Shown here piece by piece: positions 1-6,585 of a DNA stretch of 26,990 nucleotides. The position numbers and the translations under genes were made by a program. The DNA is taken from assembly GCF_040882025.1 (NCBI RefSeq), contig NZ_JBBECC010000111.1, positions 1-26,990 on the forward strand, read 5' to 3'. Source of the DNA: Parvibaculum sp040882025 (lineage in GTDB: Bacteria > Pseudomonadota > Alphaproteobacteria > Parvibaculales > Parvibaculaceae). Every line of letters begins with the position of its first letter. The stretch's first letter is position 1. Below the pieces are notes generated by a model. The model was not told the origin of the DNA, did no database searches, and saw nothing but the letters and a program-made list of their open reading frames with translations.

Positions 1-168
1 GCGCCGGGCGAGCGCGTCCGCTCGGTCACGCCGCTCGAGGGCGACCGCCTCGCCGTCCACCTCGCCTCCGAACGCGCCGAAACGATCCTCATCCTCCACG
101 CCCGTTCGGGCCTCGAGCTCGGCCGCATCCACCTCGTCCCCCAATCCGGCTTCGCGTCGCGGGAGTAG
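1..168 (+). CDS. C-terminal fragment of an unidentified protein
   Basis: An open frame runs from the first base to a TAG at 166-168 and encodes the last 55 residues of a protein whose start lies outside the window. The fragment alternates hydrophobic and charged residues (GDRLAVHL, ETILILHA, LELGRIHLVPQ), which suggests beta strands of a small domain. The pattern resembles the C-terminus of small single-membrane-span alphaproteobacterial proteins such as DUF6476, but that is only an impression. Codon use is strongly G/C at third positions, like the other genes here. It ends just before a long stretch without genes. Confidence 0.6.
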   Translation, partial: APGERVRSVTPLEGDRLAVHLASERAETILILHARSGLELGRIHLVPQSGFASRE

Positions 169-222
169 GGCGGGGGCAGGGGATTGGCACGCAAAGACGC
201 GAAGAAGAGAAAGAGAAGGGAC

Positions 223-254
223 TCACGCAGAGGCGCAGAGACGCAGAGGTGCCG
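223..254 (+). repeat. Inverted repeat, left arm
   Basis: This 32-bp stretch, built from the alternating units CGCAGAGG / CGCAGAGA, is exactly the reverse complement of 529-560. To its left (187-219) lies a related purine-rich segment with GCACGCAAAGACGCGAAG. An inverted, degenerate third copy lies at about 344-389 and preserves both parts. CGCAGAGGCGCAGAGACGC repeats of this kind are, from memory, scattered through intergenic DNA of many unrelated bacterial genomes; their function is not known to me. Confidence 0.85.
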
Positions 255-343
255 TGCCCGTGAGTCCGGCCGTGCCGCGATCGTTTCAATGATTGCGCCT
301 GCGGCGCGAAGAATCTTCCGGCGCGAAGCGCCATCAAACCTGT

Positions 344-389
344 TCTGCATCTCTGCGTGAGGTTTTCCTTCTTCGCGGCTTCGCGTGCA
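344..389 (-). repeat. Degenerate third copy of the CGCAGAG repeat
   Basis: Read on the minus strand, this segment has GCACGCGAAGCCGCGAAG, then an A/G-rich stretch, then CTCACGCAGAGATGCAGA. That is the same order of blocks as at 187-250 on the plus strand, with scattered substitutions. It is therefore an older or diverged copy of the same element, inverted relative to the left arm. Confidence 0.6.
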
Positions 390-528
390 CAATCTTCCTC
401 TTCTCCGCGCTTCCGCGTCGGAGCCTGTCCTCGGGATCGCCGAAGGCGATACCCGTGGGCGTGCAAAAACCTTTCGGCCGTGCCGCATGGTCAGCACTTG
501 CGGTGTCGCGACATCCGGCCCGCGCTTT

Positions 529-560
529 CGGCACCTCTGCGTCTCTGCGCCTCTGCGTGA
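529..560 (-). repeat. Inverted repeat, right arm
   Basis: Exact reverse complement of 223-254 over 32 bp. It is followed by a pyrimidine-rich stretch and GCGCGCAAAAAAAGCGG, matching the purine-rich flank of the left copy in inverted order. The two arms enclose about 275 bp. Confidence 0.85.
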
Positions 561-616
561 ACCCTTCTTCCTTCTCTTCGCACCTTGGCGCGCAAAAAAA
601 GCGGCGGCGTCGGACC

Positions 617-768
617 CCGGGGATAAGTTTTTTCATGCCCGTCGTGCCGTCGTCGGCGCCGCCGGATCCGTCCGGCCGTCAGAACCGGGGACAAGTTTTT
701 TCGACCGCCCTCGCGCCGGGTGCCGCCCCCGGGGACAAGTCTTCCCGGCAGCGGGGATATCTTTTTTC
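617..768 (+). repeat. Four dispersed GGGGAYAAG-T-tract motifs
   Basis: Related 18-mers start at 617 (CCGGGGATAAGTTTTTTC), 685 (CCGGGGACAAGTTTTTTC), 729 (CCGGGGACAAGTCTTCCC) and 751 (GCGGGGATATCTTTTTTC). The last three starts are 44 and 22 bp apart, and the first is 68 bp before the second. A fifth core in the opposite orientation (CTTGTCC) lies at 886-892. The core is loosely like a DnaA box (TGTGGAYAA) but mismatches it at two places in every copy. Function unknown. Confidence 0.6.
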
Positions 769-802
769 GCAAAACCCCTTCGGTCGCCGCCGGCGCCGTT
801 TA

Positions 803-830
803 TGACAGTTTTTTGACAGTTCCGTGACAG
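803..830 (-). promoter_or_regulatory. Triple PHO-box-like direct repeat
   Basis: TGACAG occurs at 803, 814 and 825, exactly 11 bp apart. On the minus strand this reads CTGTCAC-N4-CTGTCAA-N4-CTGTCAT, the layout of a PhoB box (CTGTCAT repeats with an 11-bp period). No gene follows on either strand within the expected distance, and no clear -10 element is visible on the minus strand, so the target is unknown. Confidence 0.4.
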
Positions 831-926
831 AGGGGGGGTCCGCTGTTCCGCCACTCTGTCCGCGCGCCGCGGAATCCGCCACAAGTCCTTGTCCGCGCTC
901 GCTTTTCGGGCGCGGGGCGCGATTTG

Positions 927-943
927 TGACAGTCGGGTGACAG
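927..943 (-). promoter_or_regulatory. Second PHO-box-like direct repeat
   Basis: GTGACAG occurs twice (TGACAG at 927 and 938), again exactly 11 bp apart. On the minus strand it reads CTGTCAC-CCGA-CTGTCAC. Both half-sites match the PhoB consensus at six of seven positions, but the spacer is G/C-rich, unlike typical PHO boxes. A single further TGACAG at 1121 forms the small palindrome TGACA-GAT-TGTCA (1121-1133). Confidence 0.35.
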
Positions 944-1014
944 AGAGCCGCGCAGGCGCAGCGGAAGGCTGCGCTCAAGTGACTGAAATCATTCGGATTT
1001 TCGGGGGGGGAGGG

Positions 1015-1055
1015 ACCGCCAGCGCCGGGGGAGGAGGGAGGATGGCGCTGGCGGT
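1015..1055. repeat. 12-bp perfect stem hairpin
   Basis: ACCGCCAGCGCC (1015-1026) is the exact reverse complement of 1044-1055, with a purine-rich 17-nt loop. There is no T tract on either side, so it is not a standard intrinsic terminator. It could be an operator or part of an unrecognised RNA. Confidence 0.5.
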
Positions 1056-1328
1056 AATCTGAAGACGACGGTCGGGGAGGAGGTCGACCGGCGTTTCGTG
1101 AGTTGAATATCGGACTTCCGTGACAGATTGTCAACTGTATTTCTTGTGCATTGCAATAAGTTCATGCTTCTTGCGATGCGAATGAATTGCATAGTAAGTC
1201 ATTGATATATATAGGGCTATCTTTGCGAATACGGAGCGCGTATGCGCGATTTCGGGCCGGGTGCGGTCGAATGACGCAGTGCGGCGGGCGTATTTTAGGG
1301 GCGGTGCCCTAGGCTTTTCCGATAGGGC

Positions 1329-1357
1329 TTGCACGGGATTCCGAACCGGCCTAGAAC
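1329..1357 (+). promoter_or_regulatory. Sigma-70-type promoter of tRNA-Glu
   Basis: TTGCAC (1329-1334), a 17-bp spacer and TAGAAC (1352-1357) lie 16 bp before the tRNA. The hexamers are close to the housekeeping consensus and the spacing is optimal, so transcription should begin around 1364. Confidence 0.65.
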
Positions 1358-1373
1358 GAGCGCCGCCTGATCC

Positions 1374-1449
1374 GTCCCCTTCGTCTAGCGGTCCAGGACG
1401 TCGCCCTCTCACGGCGAAAACAGGGGTTCGATTCCCCTAGGGGACGCCA
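1374..1449 (+). tRNA. tRNA-Glu (anticodon CTC)
   Basis: A complete 76-nt cloverleaf. The acceptor stem GTCCCCT pairs with AGGGGAC, followed by discriminator G and an encoded CCA (1447-1449). The anticodon stem TCGCC/GGCGA encloses the loop CTCTCAC, giving anticodon CTC, which reads GAG. The T arm contains GTTCGATTCC. A T-rich stretch (1451-1460) follows and may end the transcript. The neighbouring MAPEG gene is convergent. Confidence 0.95.
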
Positions 1450-1480
1450 GTTTTTCCTTTTAAATCAGTGGCTTGGGCGC

Positions 1481-1888
1481 TCAGAGATAGAGCGCCACCG
1501 CCTGCATCGCGAGTGCCGCCAGCGCCCCGATCAGCAGCACCGCCATCGAGGCGAGGCCGATCGTGAAACCGGTCGAGCGCTGCAGCGCCGCCGCGTAGTA
1601 GCCGCGGGCGTAAACCACTCTGCCGATTGGATAAATCAGGCCGATCGCCGCCGCCCAGAGGTCGCCCACGGTGGCCGCGAAGAGCCAGAGCGAGGGCAGG
1701 AAGATCAGCAGCGTCTCGGCGGTGTTGCCCTGTACCCTCAGTACACGGAGGAAATCGTCCGGCCCGTCCATGCGCGGCGCGGGAATGTCATGTTTTCCGC
1801 GGGCTTTTCCCACCTGATAGGCCATCCAGAAATAGACGAGCAGGGTGACGAGTGTCACCAGCCCGGTCAGCGGATATGCAAAACCCAT
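1481..1888 (-). CDS. MAPEG family membrane protein
   Basis: A 135-residue integral membrane protein of the MAPEG family, the group of microsomal glutathione transferases and related eicosanoid enzymes; the substrate of bacterial members is mostly unknown. The family signature is visible at residues 48-58 (RVLRVQGNTAE), after a first membrane helix (about 8-25). Two or three further hydrophobic segments follow (about 60-75, 80-92, 112-133), matching the four-helix plan and the usual length. I chose the ATG at 1888 because GGGAGG lies 8 bp before it; a longer frame from 1912 adds eight residues without a better site. It is the last of three minus-strand genes and faces tRNA-Glu tail to tail. 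Confidence 0.85.
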   Translation of the reverse strand: MGFAYPLTGLVTLVTLLVYFWMAYQVGKARGKHDIPAPRMDGPDDFLRVLRVQGNTAETLLIFLPSLWLFAATVGDLWAAAIGLIYPIGRVVYARGYYAAALQRSTGFTIGLASMAVLLIGALAALAMQAVALYL

Positions 1889-1976
1889 TGTCGGCCCTCC
1901 CAGTGAAATCACGGTTCGAGCAAAGCAGCTTGCGCTGATTCCGGCAATGAAAAGAACGGGCTAGCGGGCCGCGCGC

Positions 1977-2690
1977 TCAGGAGGCGACGCCGGCCTCGAG
2001 CGCGCGGATGCGGGCAGCCAGCGCCCGGTCGCCGAGATGGGCCTCGGTCGTGGCCGGATCGTCGGCCGCGGTGGCCTCGTTTTCGGCGGATTCCCGCCGG
2101 TTTTCGTCGTCCATGCGGTTGATCGAGGCGGCGATCTCGGCCAGCGTCTGGCGGTCCGTCTCGGCCGTTTCGTCGGCATAGGGTTCGAGCGCGCCCCGCG
2201 GTTCCGGCGCGGTTTCGGGGGCGGCGGTGGCCTCGGGGGCGACCTCCTCGGCCAGCCGCGCGGCGGTTTTGCTGAGGTTTTGCAGGGTTTCGCGCGCCCG
2301 GTCCTGGCGGCGGGTCTCGTCGGTCAGCGCCGCGCCGATGCGGCTGAGTTCGCGCGCCAGCGTCGCCAGCCGGCCGTCGCGCGCCGCGATATCGGCATAG
2401 GCGGCTTCGAGCCGCACCCGCAGATCGGCCGTATCTCCTTGCAGGGCCTCGTTTTTTCGGGTCAGCTCCGCGATCCTGTTATGCAGCGGCTCGACCTCGC
2501 GGCGCTGCCGCGCCAGCACGGCGTCGAGCTCGGCGCTGTGGACCGCACTGTCGTTTTCTTCGTCGTCGCTCATCCCGAGGCGCCGCGCCGTCACCTTGGC
2601 CGCGCGCCGCCAGACCAGCCGCGCCGCTGCGATCGCAAACAGCGTTGCGATGAAAAAGCCAAGCGCCATCAGCATCAGGCTCTCGATCAT
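1977..2690 (-). CDS. Membrane-anchored coiled-coil protein of unknown function
   Basis: I do not recognise a family for this 237-residue protein. Residues 5-28 form one hydrophobic helix followed by Arg/Lys (VWRRAAKVTARR), so it is probably anchored with its bulk in the cytoplasm. Residues about 50-145 are a charged, heptad-like helix (LARQRREVEPLHNRIAELTRKNEAL and on), a probable coiled coil. The last 90 residues are Ala/Glu/Thr-rich and likely disordered, ending in a short helix (LAARIRALEAGV). The ATG at 2690 has GAGGA 5 bp upstream. It lies between eipA and the MAPEG gene, about 88 bp from each, all on the same strand, so the three may be co-transcribed. A structural or scaffolding role at the membrane is a guess. 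Confidence 0.75.
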   Translation of the reverse strand: MIESLMLMALGFFIATLFAIAAARLVWRRAAKVTARRLGMSDDEENDSAVHSAELDAVLARQRREVEPLHNRIAELTRKNEALQGDTADLRVRLEAAYADIAARDGRLATLARELSRIGAALTDETRRQDRARETLQNLSKTAARLAEEVAPEATAAPETAPEPRGALEPYADETAETDRQTLAEIAASINRMDDENRRESAENEATAADDPATTEAHLGDRALAARIRALEAGVAS

Positions 2691-2778
2691 GGGGTCCTCG
2701 TCCAGGTCGCGCGGGGGGTTGAAGGCGCGGCCAGACTGCCAGAAAAGGCGCCCTTCATCCAGCCTGCGGGTGCGCGCG

Positions 2779-3426
2779 TCAAAACGGCAGCCATTCGCGC
2801 GACCTTGTATATTTCAGGTAGCCCACTGAGGCGCCGAGGCGCAGGCCGACGCCCGCGCGCATCGGCGCCAGGATCACGTCGTCGCGCTGCTGATAGTTGA
2901 TCGCGATCCCGCCGATCAGGAAGGCGCTGCCCTCAACCCCCGGAAAACGTTGATAAATCGCGTCGCCATTGGGCAGGTTGTAGATCAGCGTGAAGCTTTT
3001 CACCGCGTTGCCGCCGAAGTCCCAACCGGCGCTCGGTCCCTGCCAGTAAACGCGCTGGCGCGGGCCGCTTTTCATCACCAGCTCGCCCTGTCCGTAGCGC
3101 AGGCCGACGACAAAGGCGCCGCCCGCCTCCTCGCCCTTGATGAAGGCGTTGGGCTCGCCATAGCGTTTGAAAACGCTGTGAACGGCGTCGGCAAGGCCCT
3201 TGGAAACGTCACCGAAGAAACTTCCGGCCTCGCGAACGATCTCATCCTCCGTATAGGTCCCCGATTCCCCTTTGGTTTCAGGGGCCTGCTGGCCTTGCGC
3301 CAGCGCAGGCGACGGGGCGGTCAACAAAAGGGCAGCAAAGGCAAGAACACAGGCAAACAAGCGCCACGCGGCAAGATCGAAAGCCGTCCAGCGCCATGTC
3401 AACGTCGGATTTGTTCCTGTATTCAT
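2779..3426 (-). CDS. eipA: EipA family (DUF1134) periplasmic envelope protein
   Basis: A 215-residue exported protein of the DUF1134 family, whose Brucella member EipA maintains cell-envelope integrity; its biochemical activity is unknown. A long N-terminal region with a hydrophobic core (about 21-37) ends in SPALAQ, a likely signal-peptidase site after residue 43. The mature part carries the conserved stretch from YTEDEIVREAGSFFG through GAFVVGLRYGQGEL to YWQGPSAGWDFGG, which covers nearly the whole family domain. The ATG at 3426 has AAGGAA 9 bp upstream. It is divergent from ydbH, with a 165-bp gap holding both promoters, and it heads a run of envelope-related minus-strand genes. Family assignment is firm; the function rests on homology. 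Confidence 0.9.
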   Translation of the reverse strand: MNTGTNPTLTWRWTAFDLAAWRLFACVLAFAALLLTAPSPALAQGQQAPETKGESGTYTEDEIVREAGSFFGDVSKGLADAVHSVFKRYGEPNAFIKGEEAGGAFVVGLRYGQGELVMKSGPRQRVYWQGPSAGWDFGGNAVKSFTLIYNLPNGDAIYQRFPGVEGSAFLIGGIAINYQQRDDVILAPMRAGVGLRLGASVGYLKYTRSREWLPF

Positions 3427-3591
3427 ATCGTCGTTCCTTGCTGTGTCTTCAGTCGGCGCGGCGTGGCGCCATCGAATCGCCCCGAAATCATGTGAAAGTT
3501 TAACCCGCTTTGGAAATCATGGATGCCCGGCATGGCGAAACAGTGACGGGAATGAGGTGCGGCAGGTGAAAGAACGGCCCGGCGGCGGCAA

Positions 3592-5670
3592 ATGCTGAAA
3601 ACGTGGAAGCGCAAGCTCGGTGCCGTTTTCGCTATTCTTCTGCTGCTGGTGGCCTCCGGCCTTGGCTGGCTGTGGATCGAGCGCGCTGCGGTGGCCGAAC
3701 AGGCAATCGCCCGCGCGCTGGCCGACCGCGGCGTCGCGCCGGCCAGTTTCCGGGTCGGCTTCCTTGGTTTTCGGAGCATTACACTCACCGATGTCGACAT
3801 CGGCGATGGCGATGCGCTGGTCGACAGCCTCACGGTCACCTATTCGGCGGGCGAGTTGGTGTCCGGGCGCGTCCGGTCGATCGATGCCGGCGAGGTTCGG
3901 CTCCGCGTCCGCGCCGGGGACGGCGGCCTTTCCTTCGGTGCACTCGATCCGCTTGTGTTCGGCGGTGGCGGCGGCGCTCTGTCGCTGCCGGAGATCGCCG
4001 TTGAACACGCCGAGATCGCGCTGGAGACACAGGCCGGCGCCTTTGCGCTCACCGGACCGGTCGCCGTGACGCAGTCCGGCTCCACCGTGGAGGTGTCGCT
4101 GGCCGGGATGACGATTGCCGAAACAGGATCGCCGCGCGTGGCGCCGGTTGTCGCCGCCGGGCGAATGAATCTGGACGGCGGCGTGCTCGGTTTCGATCTG
4201 GCGCTGACCAGTGCGGCTCCCGACGCGGCGGGTGCGGCGCTCGGGCACGTCGCCGGAAGCTACGATATGACCGGCGGCACGGGCGCCATCCGCGCGGAAG
4301 GCGACATCGCCTTCGTGCGTGGCGGATTGATGCCGCAAACGCTTGTGCCCGTCATCGCGCCCTACTATCTCGATGTAACCGGCGGTCTCTCCTACGAGGC
4401 CGATATCGCGCTGTCGGCGGAAGGTGTGCTTGTCACCGCAGATGTACGACTCGACAAACTCTCGCTTCGTCAGACGGCGGCCGGTGCCGCCTCGTTTTCT
4501 GGCCGCGTGAGCCTGTCGAAGGGATTTGGCGCGGAGATGTCGACGCCCGCCCGGATGAGCCTTTCCGCGCTTCGGATCGACGATCTGTCATCGCCGCAGC
4601 GGTTCGCCCCTGTCCGCGTCGAGGGCGACGCCGGTCTCGCCGGACCGGCTCTCGACTGGCGTCTTGTTGTGCGGAGTGCGCTGCCGTCGGTTGCCGGTGC
4701 GCGCCTTGCCGATGTCACCGGCGCCTACAATCTCGACACGCAAAAGGGCAACATCCGTGCCGCAGGCGAGCTGGGTTTTTCTCCGGGCAAGGTCGAGTTG
4801 CAGACGCTGTTGCCGGCGCTGCGCGGCATGGTGACCCGGATGAGCGGCAGCGCGGCCTATGTCGCCGAGGTTGCGGTTGTGGATGGCGGGTTCACGAGCT
4901 CGGGTGAGACGACCTTGAAGAATGTCGGTTTCGTCACCACGACGGCGACGTTCGCCGGGGCCAGCGGCACCGTCAAGCTCGCAAGCCTCTTGCCGCCCCG
5001 GACGCGGGGGACGCAAACGCTCAGACTGCGGATGCTCGAAGCCGGATTGCCGCTCGAAAACGGCGTTGTCGTCTTCAACATGGACAGAAACGGTTTGCGC
5101 ATTCTCGATGCGCGCTGGCCCTTCGCGGATGGACATATCGTGCTCGTATCGAGCGGCGACGATGTGTTCGCACCGGATGCGCGTTTCAACCTGACGATCG
5201 AAGACGTCGATCTCGATGCGCTGTTCCGAATTGTCGAGGTGCCGGGTCTCAGTGTAACGGGACGGATCGGCGGCACGGTTCCGGTTGCCATTCGAGATGG
5301 CGATCCCATTCTGCTCGACGGCAAGCTGGCGGCGGAAGAAAACGGAATCATTGTCTATATCGGCGTCGGCAGCGACATTGGCTCGGGCGAGGAAACGAAA
5401 CTTCTCACCGACGCATTGCGTAATTTTCATTACACGGAACTGACCGGCGGCCTTTCGGGAAATGCGAATGGTGAGTTGGTGTTGCGGCTCGGTTTGAAGG
5501 GTGCCAACCCCGATCTCTATGATGGTTATCCCTTTGCGATCAATGTGAAACTCGAAGGATCGCTTGCGGACGTGATCAGGCGTGGTACCGTCGGATTCCG
5601 GCCATTGGAACTCATCAGGGATCAGTCCGCACCGGCGGTCGTGCCCCCAGGCGACAAGACAGGACCATGA
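3592..5670 (+). CDS. ydbH: YdbH family AsmA-like intermembrane phospholipid transport protein
   Basis: A 692-residue protein with one N-terminal membrane helix (about 9-28) and a long periplasmic region rich in beta-strand repeats (patterns such as GAYDMTGG...GDIAF and GAYNLDTQKGNIRAAGELGF). In E. coli, YdbH belongs to the AsmA-like proteins that, redundantly with TamB and YhdP, move phospholipid from inner to outer membrane through a hydrophobic groove. Assignment is supported mainly by context: a YnbE lipoprotein gene overlaps its stop codon by 4 bp (ATGA) and a YdbL gene follows, the same order as in E. coli. It is shorter than E. coli YdbH. The ATG at 3592 has only a weak ribosome site. 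The C-terminus (LIRDQSAPAVVPPGDKTGP) is Pro-rich and probably disordered. Confidence 0.88.
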   Translation: MLKTWKRKLGAVFAILLLLVASGLGWLWIERAAVAEQAIARALADRGVAPASFRVGFLGFRSITLTDVDIGDGDALVDSLTVTYSAGELVSGRVRSIDAGEVRLRVRAGDGGLSFGALDPLVFGGGGGALSLPEIAVEHAEIALETQAGAFALTGPVAVTQSGSTVEVSLAGMTIAETGSPRVAPVVAAGRMNLDGGVLGFDLALTSAAPDAAGAALGHVAGSYDMTGGTGAIRAEGDIAFVRGGLMPQTLVPVIAPYYLDVTGGLSYEADIALSAEGVLVTADVRLDKLSLRQTAAGAASFSGRVSLSKGFGAEMSTPARMSLSALRIDDLSSPQRFAPVRVEGDAGLAGPALDWRLVVRSALPSVAGARLADVTGAYNLDTQKGNIRAAGELGFSPGKVELQTLLPALRGMVTRMSGSAAYVAEVAVVDGGFTSSGETTLKNVGFVTTTATFAGASGTVKLASLLPPRTRGTQTLRLRMLEAGLPLENGVVVFNMDRNGLRILDARWPFADGHIVLVSSGDDVFAPDARFNLTIEDVDLDALFRIVEVPGLSVTGRIGGTVPVAIRDGDPILLDGKLAAEENGIIVYIGVGSDIGSGEETKLLTDALRNFHYTELTGGLSGNANGELVLRLGLKGANPDLYDGYPFAINVKLEGSLADVIRRGTVGFRPLELIRDQSAPAVVPPGDKTGP

Positions 5671-5900
5671 ATTTCATCCAGGTTGAACCCGCTTGCGGCG
5701 GTGTCGCCCGAATTTCGAGAACACTGGCGCTTGTCGCCGTTGCGGCCTTGTTCGCGACGGCCTGCAATCCGACGGTCAAGATCGAGGCGCCGGACAAGCC
5801 CATCGAAATCAATCTCAACGTCAAGATCGAGCAGGAGATTCGCATCAAGGTCGATCGCGACCTCGACGAGCTGCTTGCCGACAATCCTGACTTGTTCTGA
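5667..5900 (+). CDS. ynbE: YnbE family outer-membrane lipoprotein
   Basis: A 77-residue lipoprotein. A hydrophobic signal (about 19-32) ends in FATAC, with Cys33 as the probable lipidation site. The mature part (PTVKIEAPDKPIEINLNV, then KIEQEIRIKVDRDLDELL) matches E. coli YnbE closely. In E. coli, YnbE is the outer-membrane partner of YdbH and is thought to extend its beta-sheet to complete the lipid bridge. The ATG overlaps the ydbH stop (ATGA at 5667-5670), so translation is probably coupled. The N-terminal region before the hydrophobic core is longer than in E. coli; a shorter start inside is possible but no other ATG precedes the signal. Confidence 0.9.
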   Translation: MNFIQVEPACGGVARISRTLALVAVAALFATACNPTVKIEAPDKPIEINLNVKIEQEIRIKVDRDLDELLADNPDLF

Positions 5901-5913
5901 GGAGCGGATAGAT

Positions 5914-6273
5914 ATGGCCCTCTTTGCAAAATCCCTTGTGACGACGCTGACGACGCTGGTGCTGCTGGCCGGTCTTGTCTTTGCCGCGCCCGCCTTCGCG
6001 ATCGATCTCGACTCGGCCAAGGCCCAGGGCCTCGTCGGCGAACGGCAAAACGGCTATATCGGAATCGTGACGCCGAGCCCGACGCCCGAACTTCGCACGC
6101 TTGTCGACGACATCAATCTGCGCCGTCGCGCGTCCTATCAGGAGATTGCGGCGCGGACGCCCGGTGCGTCGCTGAACGCTGTCGAGAAGCTTGCGGCCGA
6201 GAAGCTGATCGCGAAGACAGTGTCCGGCCACTATGTCGAGAATTCTGCCGGGGTCTTCGTCAAGAAGCCCTGA
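5914..6273 (+). CDS. ydbL: YdbL family (DUF1318) periplasmic protein
   Basis: A 119-residue secreted protein. The signal peptide ends at AAPAFA (about residue 29). The mature domain (LDSAKAQGLVGERQNGYIG, then VDDINLRRRASYQEIAARTP and ending AGVFVKKP) is the DUF1318/YdbL domain at the usual length. In E. coli YdbL works with YdbH and YnbE and has been proposed to control their assembly. The start at 5914 has GGAG at 5901-5904, directly after the ynbE stop; a longer frame from 5683 runs through ynbE in another phase and is rejected. It is the last gene of the operon, with a strong hairpin and T run at 6516-6562. Confidence 0.9.
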   Translation: MALFAKSLVTTLTTLVLLAGLVFAAPAFAIDLDSAKAQGLVGERQNGYIGIVTPSPTPELRTLVDDINLRRRASYQEIAARTPGASLNAVEKLAAEKLIAKTVSGHYVENSAGVFVKKP

Positions 6274-6585
6274 GACCCTCGTCCCGATCCGGCACGGACA
6301 AGGCGCCGGCGCATGCCGGAAAGGCCCGGATTTGTGCCGCGAAGGCGCAGGTCGAGCCAGTTTCGGCGGCATGACGATTGCACTTTGTTTGTTCGATCTG
6401 CTCTCCGCCGACAGAGATGTCAGGCGGGGTCGGCGCGGACCCCCGACGGTCGGGGGGCCAGTTCGCCGGTTCGCGCCGACCGAGCCGATCATCTTCCGAT
6501 GGCCTCGACAGCACCAGGCCCGGACCGGTTCATTGAACCGGTCCGGGCCTCGGGGCCTTTTTCGCCTGTTCTGCTGAATTGGCCG
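6274..6585. other. Intergenic region between convergent ydbL and cysQ
   Basis: No gene is visible. It contains a small hairpin CCCCCGAC-G-GTCGGGGG (6440-6456) and the large terminator-like palindrome listed separately. Confidence 0.6.
6516..6562 (+). terminator. Intrinsic terminator after ydbL
   Basis: A near-perfect palindrome at 6516-6550 has 17-bp arms (AGGCCCGGACCGGTTCA and its complement) around one base. It is followed by a short GGCC-TCGG-GGCC hairpin and TTTTT at 6558-6562. The T run is on the plus strand, so it best serves the ydbH operon. The palindrome lies 240 bp past ydbL and may also slow transcripts leaving cysQ. Confidence 0.65.

Larger units (their letters stand above)
169..1373. 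other. 1.2 kb gene-free, repeat-rich region
   Basis: I see no credible gene here. Open frames exist on both strands (for example 293-805), but they overlap each other, have no good ribosome site and translate the repeats into Arg/Ser/Leu-rich strings. The region holds a 32-bp inverted repeat (223-254 and 529-560) with a degenerate third copy, four copies of a CCGGGGAYAAGTTTTTTC-like motif (617-768), five phased TGACAG motifs (803-943), a 12-bp-stem hairpin (1015-1055) and an A/T-richer patch (about 1130-1215). The right end carries the tRNA-Glu promoter. Confidence 0.7.

Noticed and set aside
223..560. Insertion sequence or CRISPR
   Set aside because: There is no transposase frame between the inverted arms, no target-site duplication seen, and the repeats are not regularly spaced with unique spacers.
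293..805. Overlapping open frames of 60-170 codons on both strands between 89 and 1412
   Set aside because: They overlap in several frames, lack convincing ribosome sites, translate the CGCAGAG repeats and G/C-rich DNA into Arg/Ser/Pro strings and show no domain pattern.
617..943. Chromosomal replication origin
   Set aside because: The motifs only loosely resemble DnaA boxes, no CtrA sites or origin-linked genes (dnaA, hemE, parAB) are near, and the region is not A/T-rich. Skew data would be needed.
2720..2755. Imperfect stem between eipA and the coiled-coil gene as a terminator
   Set aside because: The stem has a bulge and no T tract on the minus strand, so it is more likely incidental.
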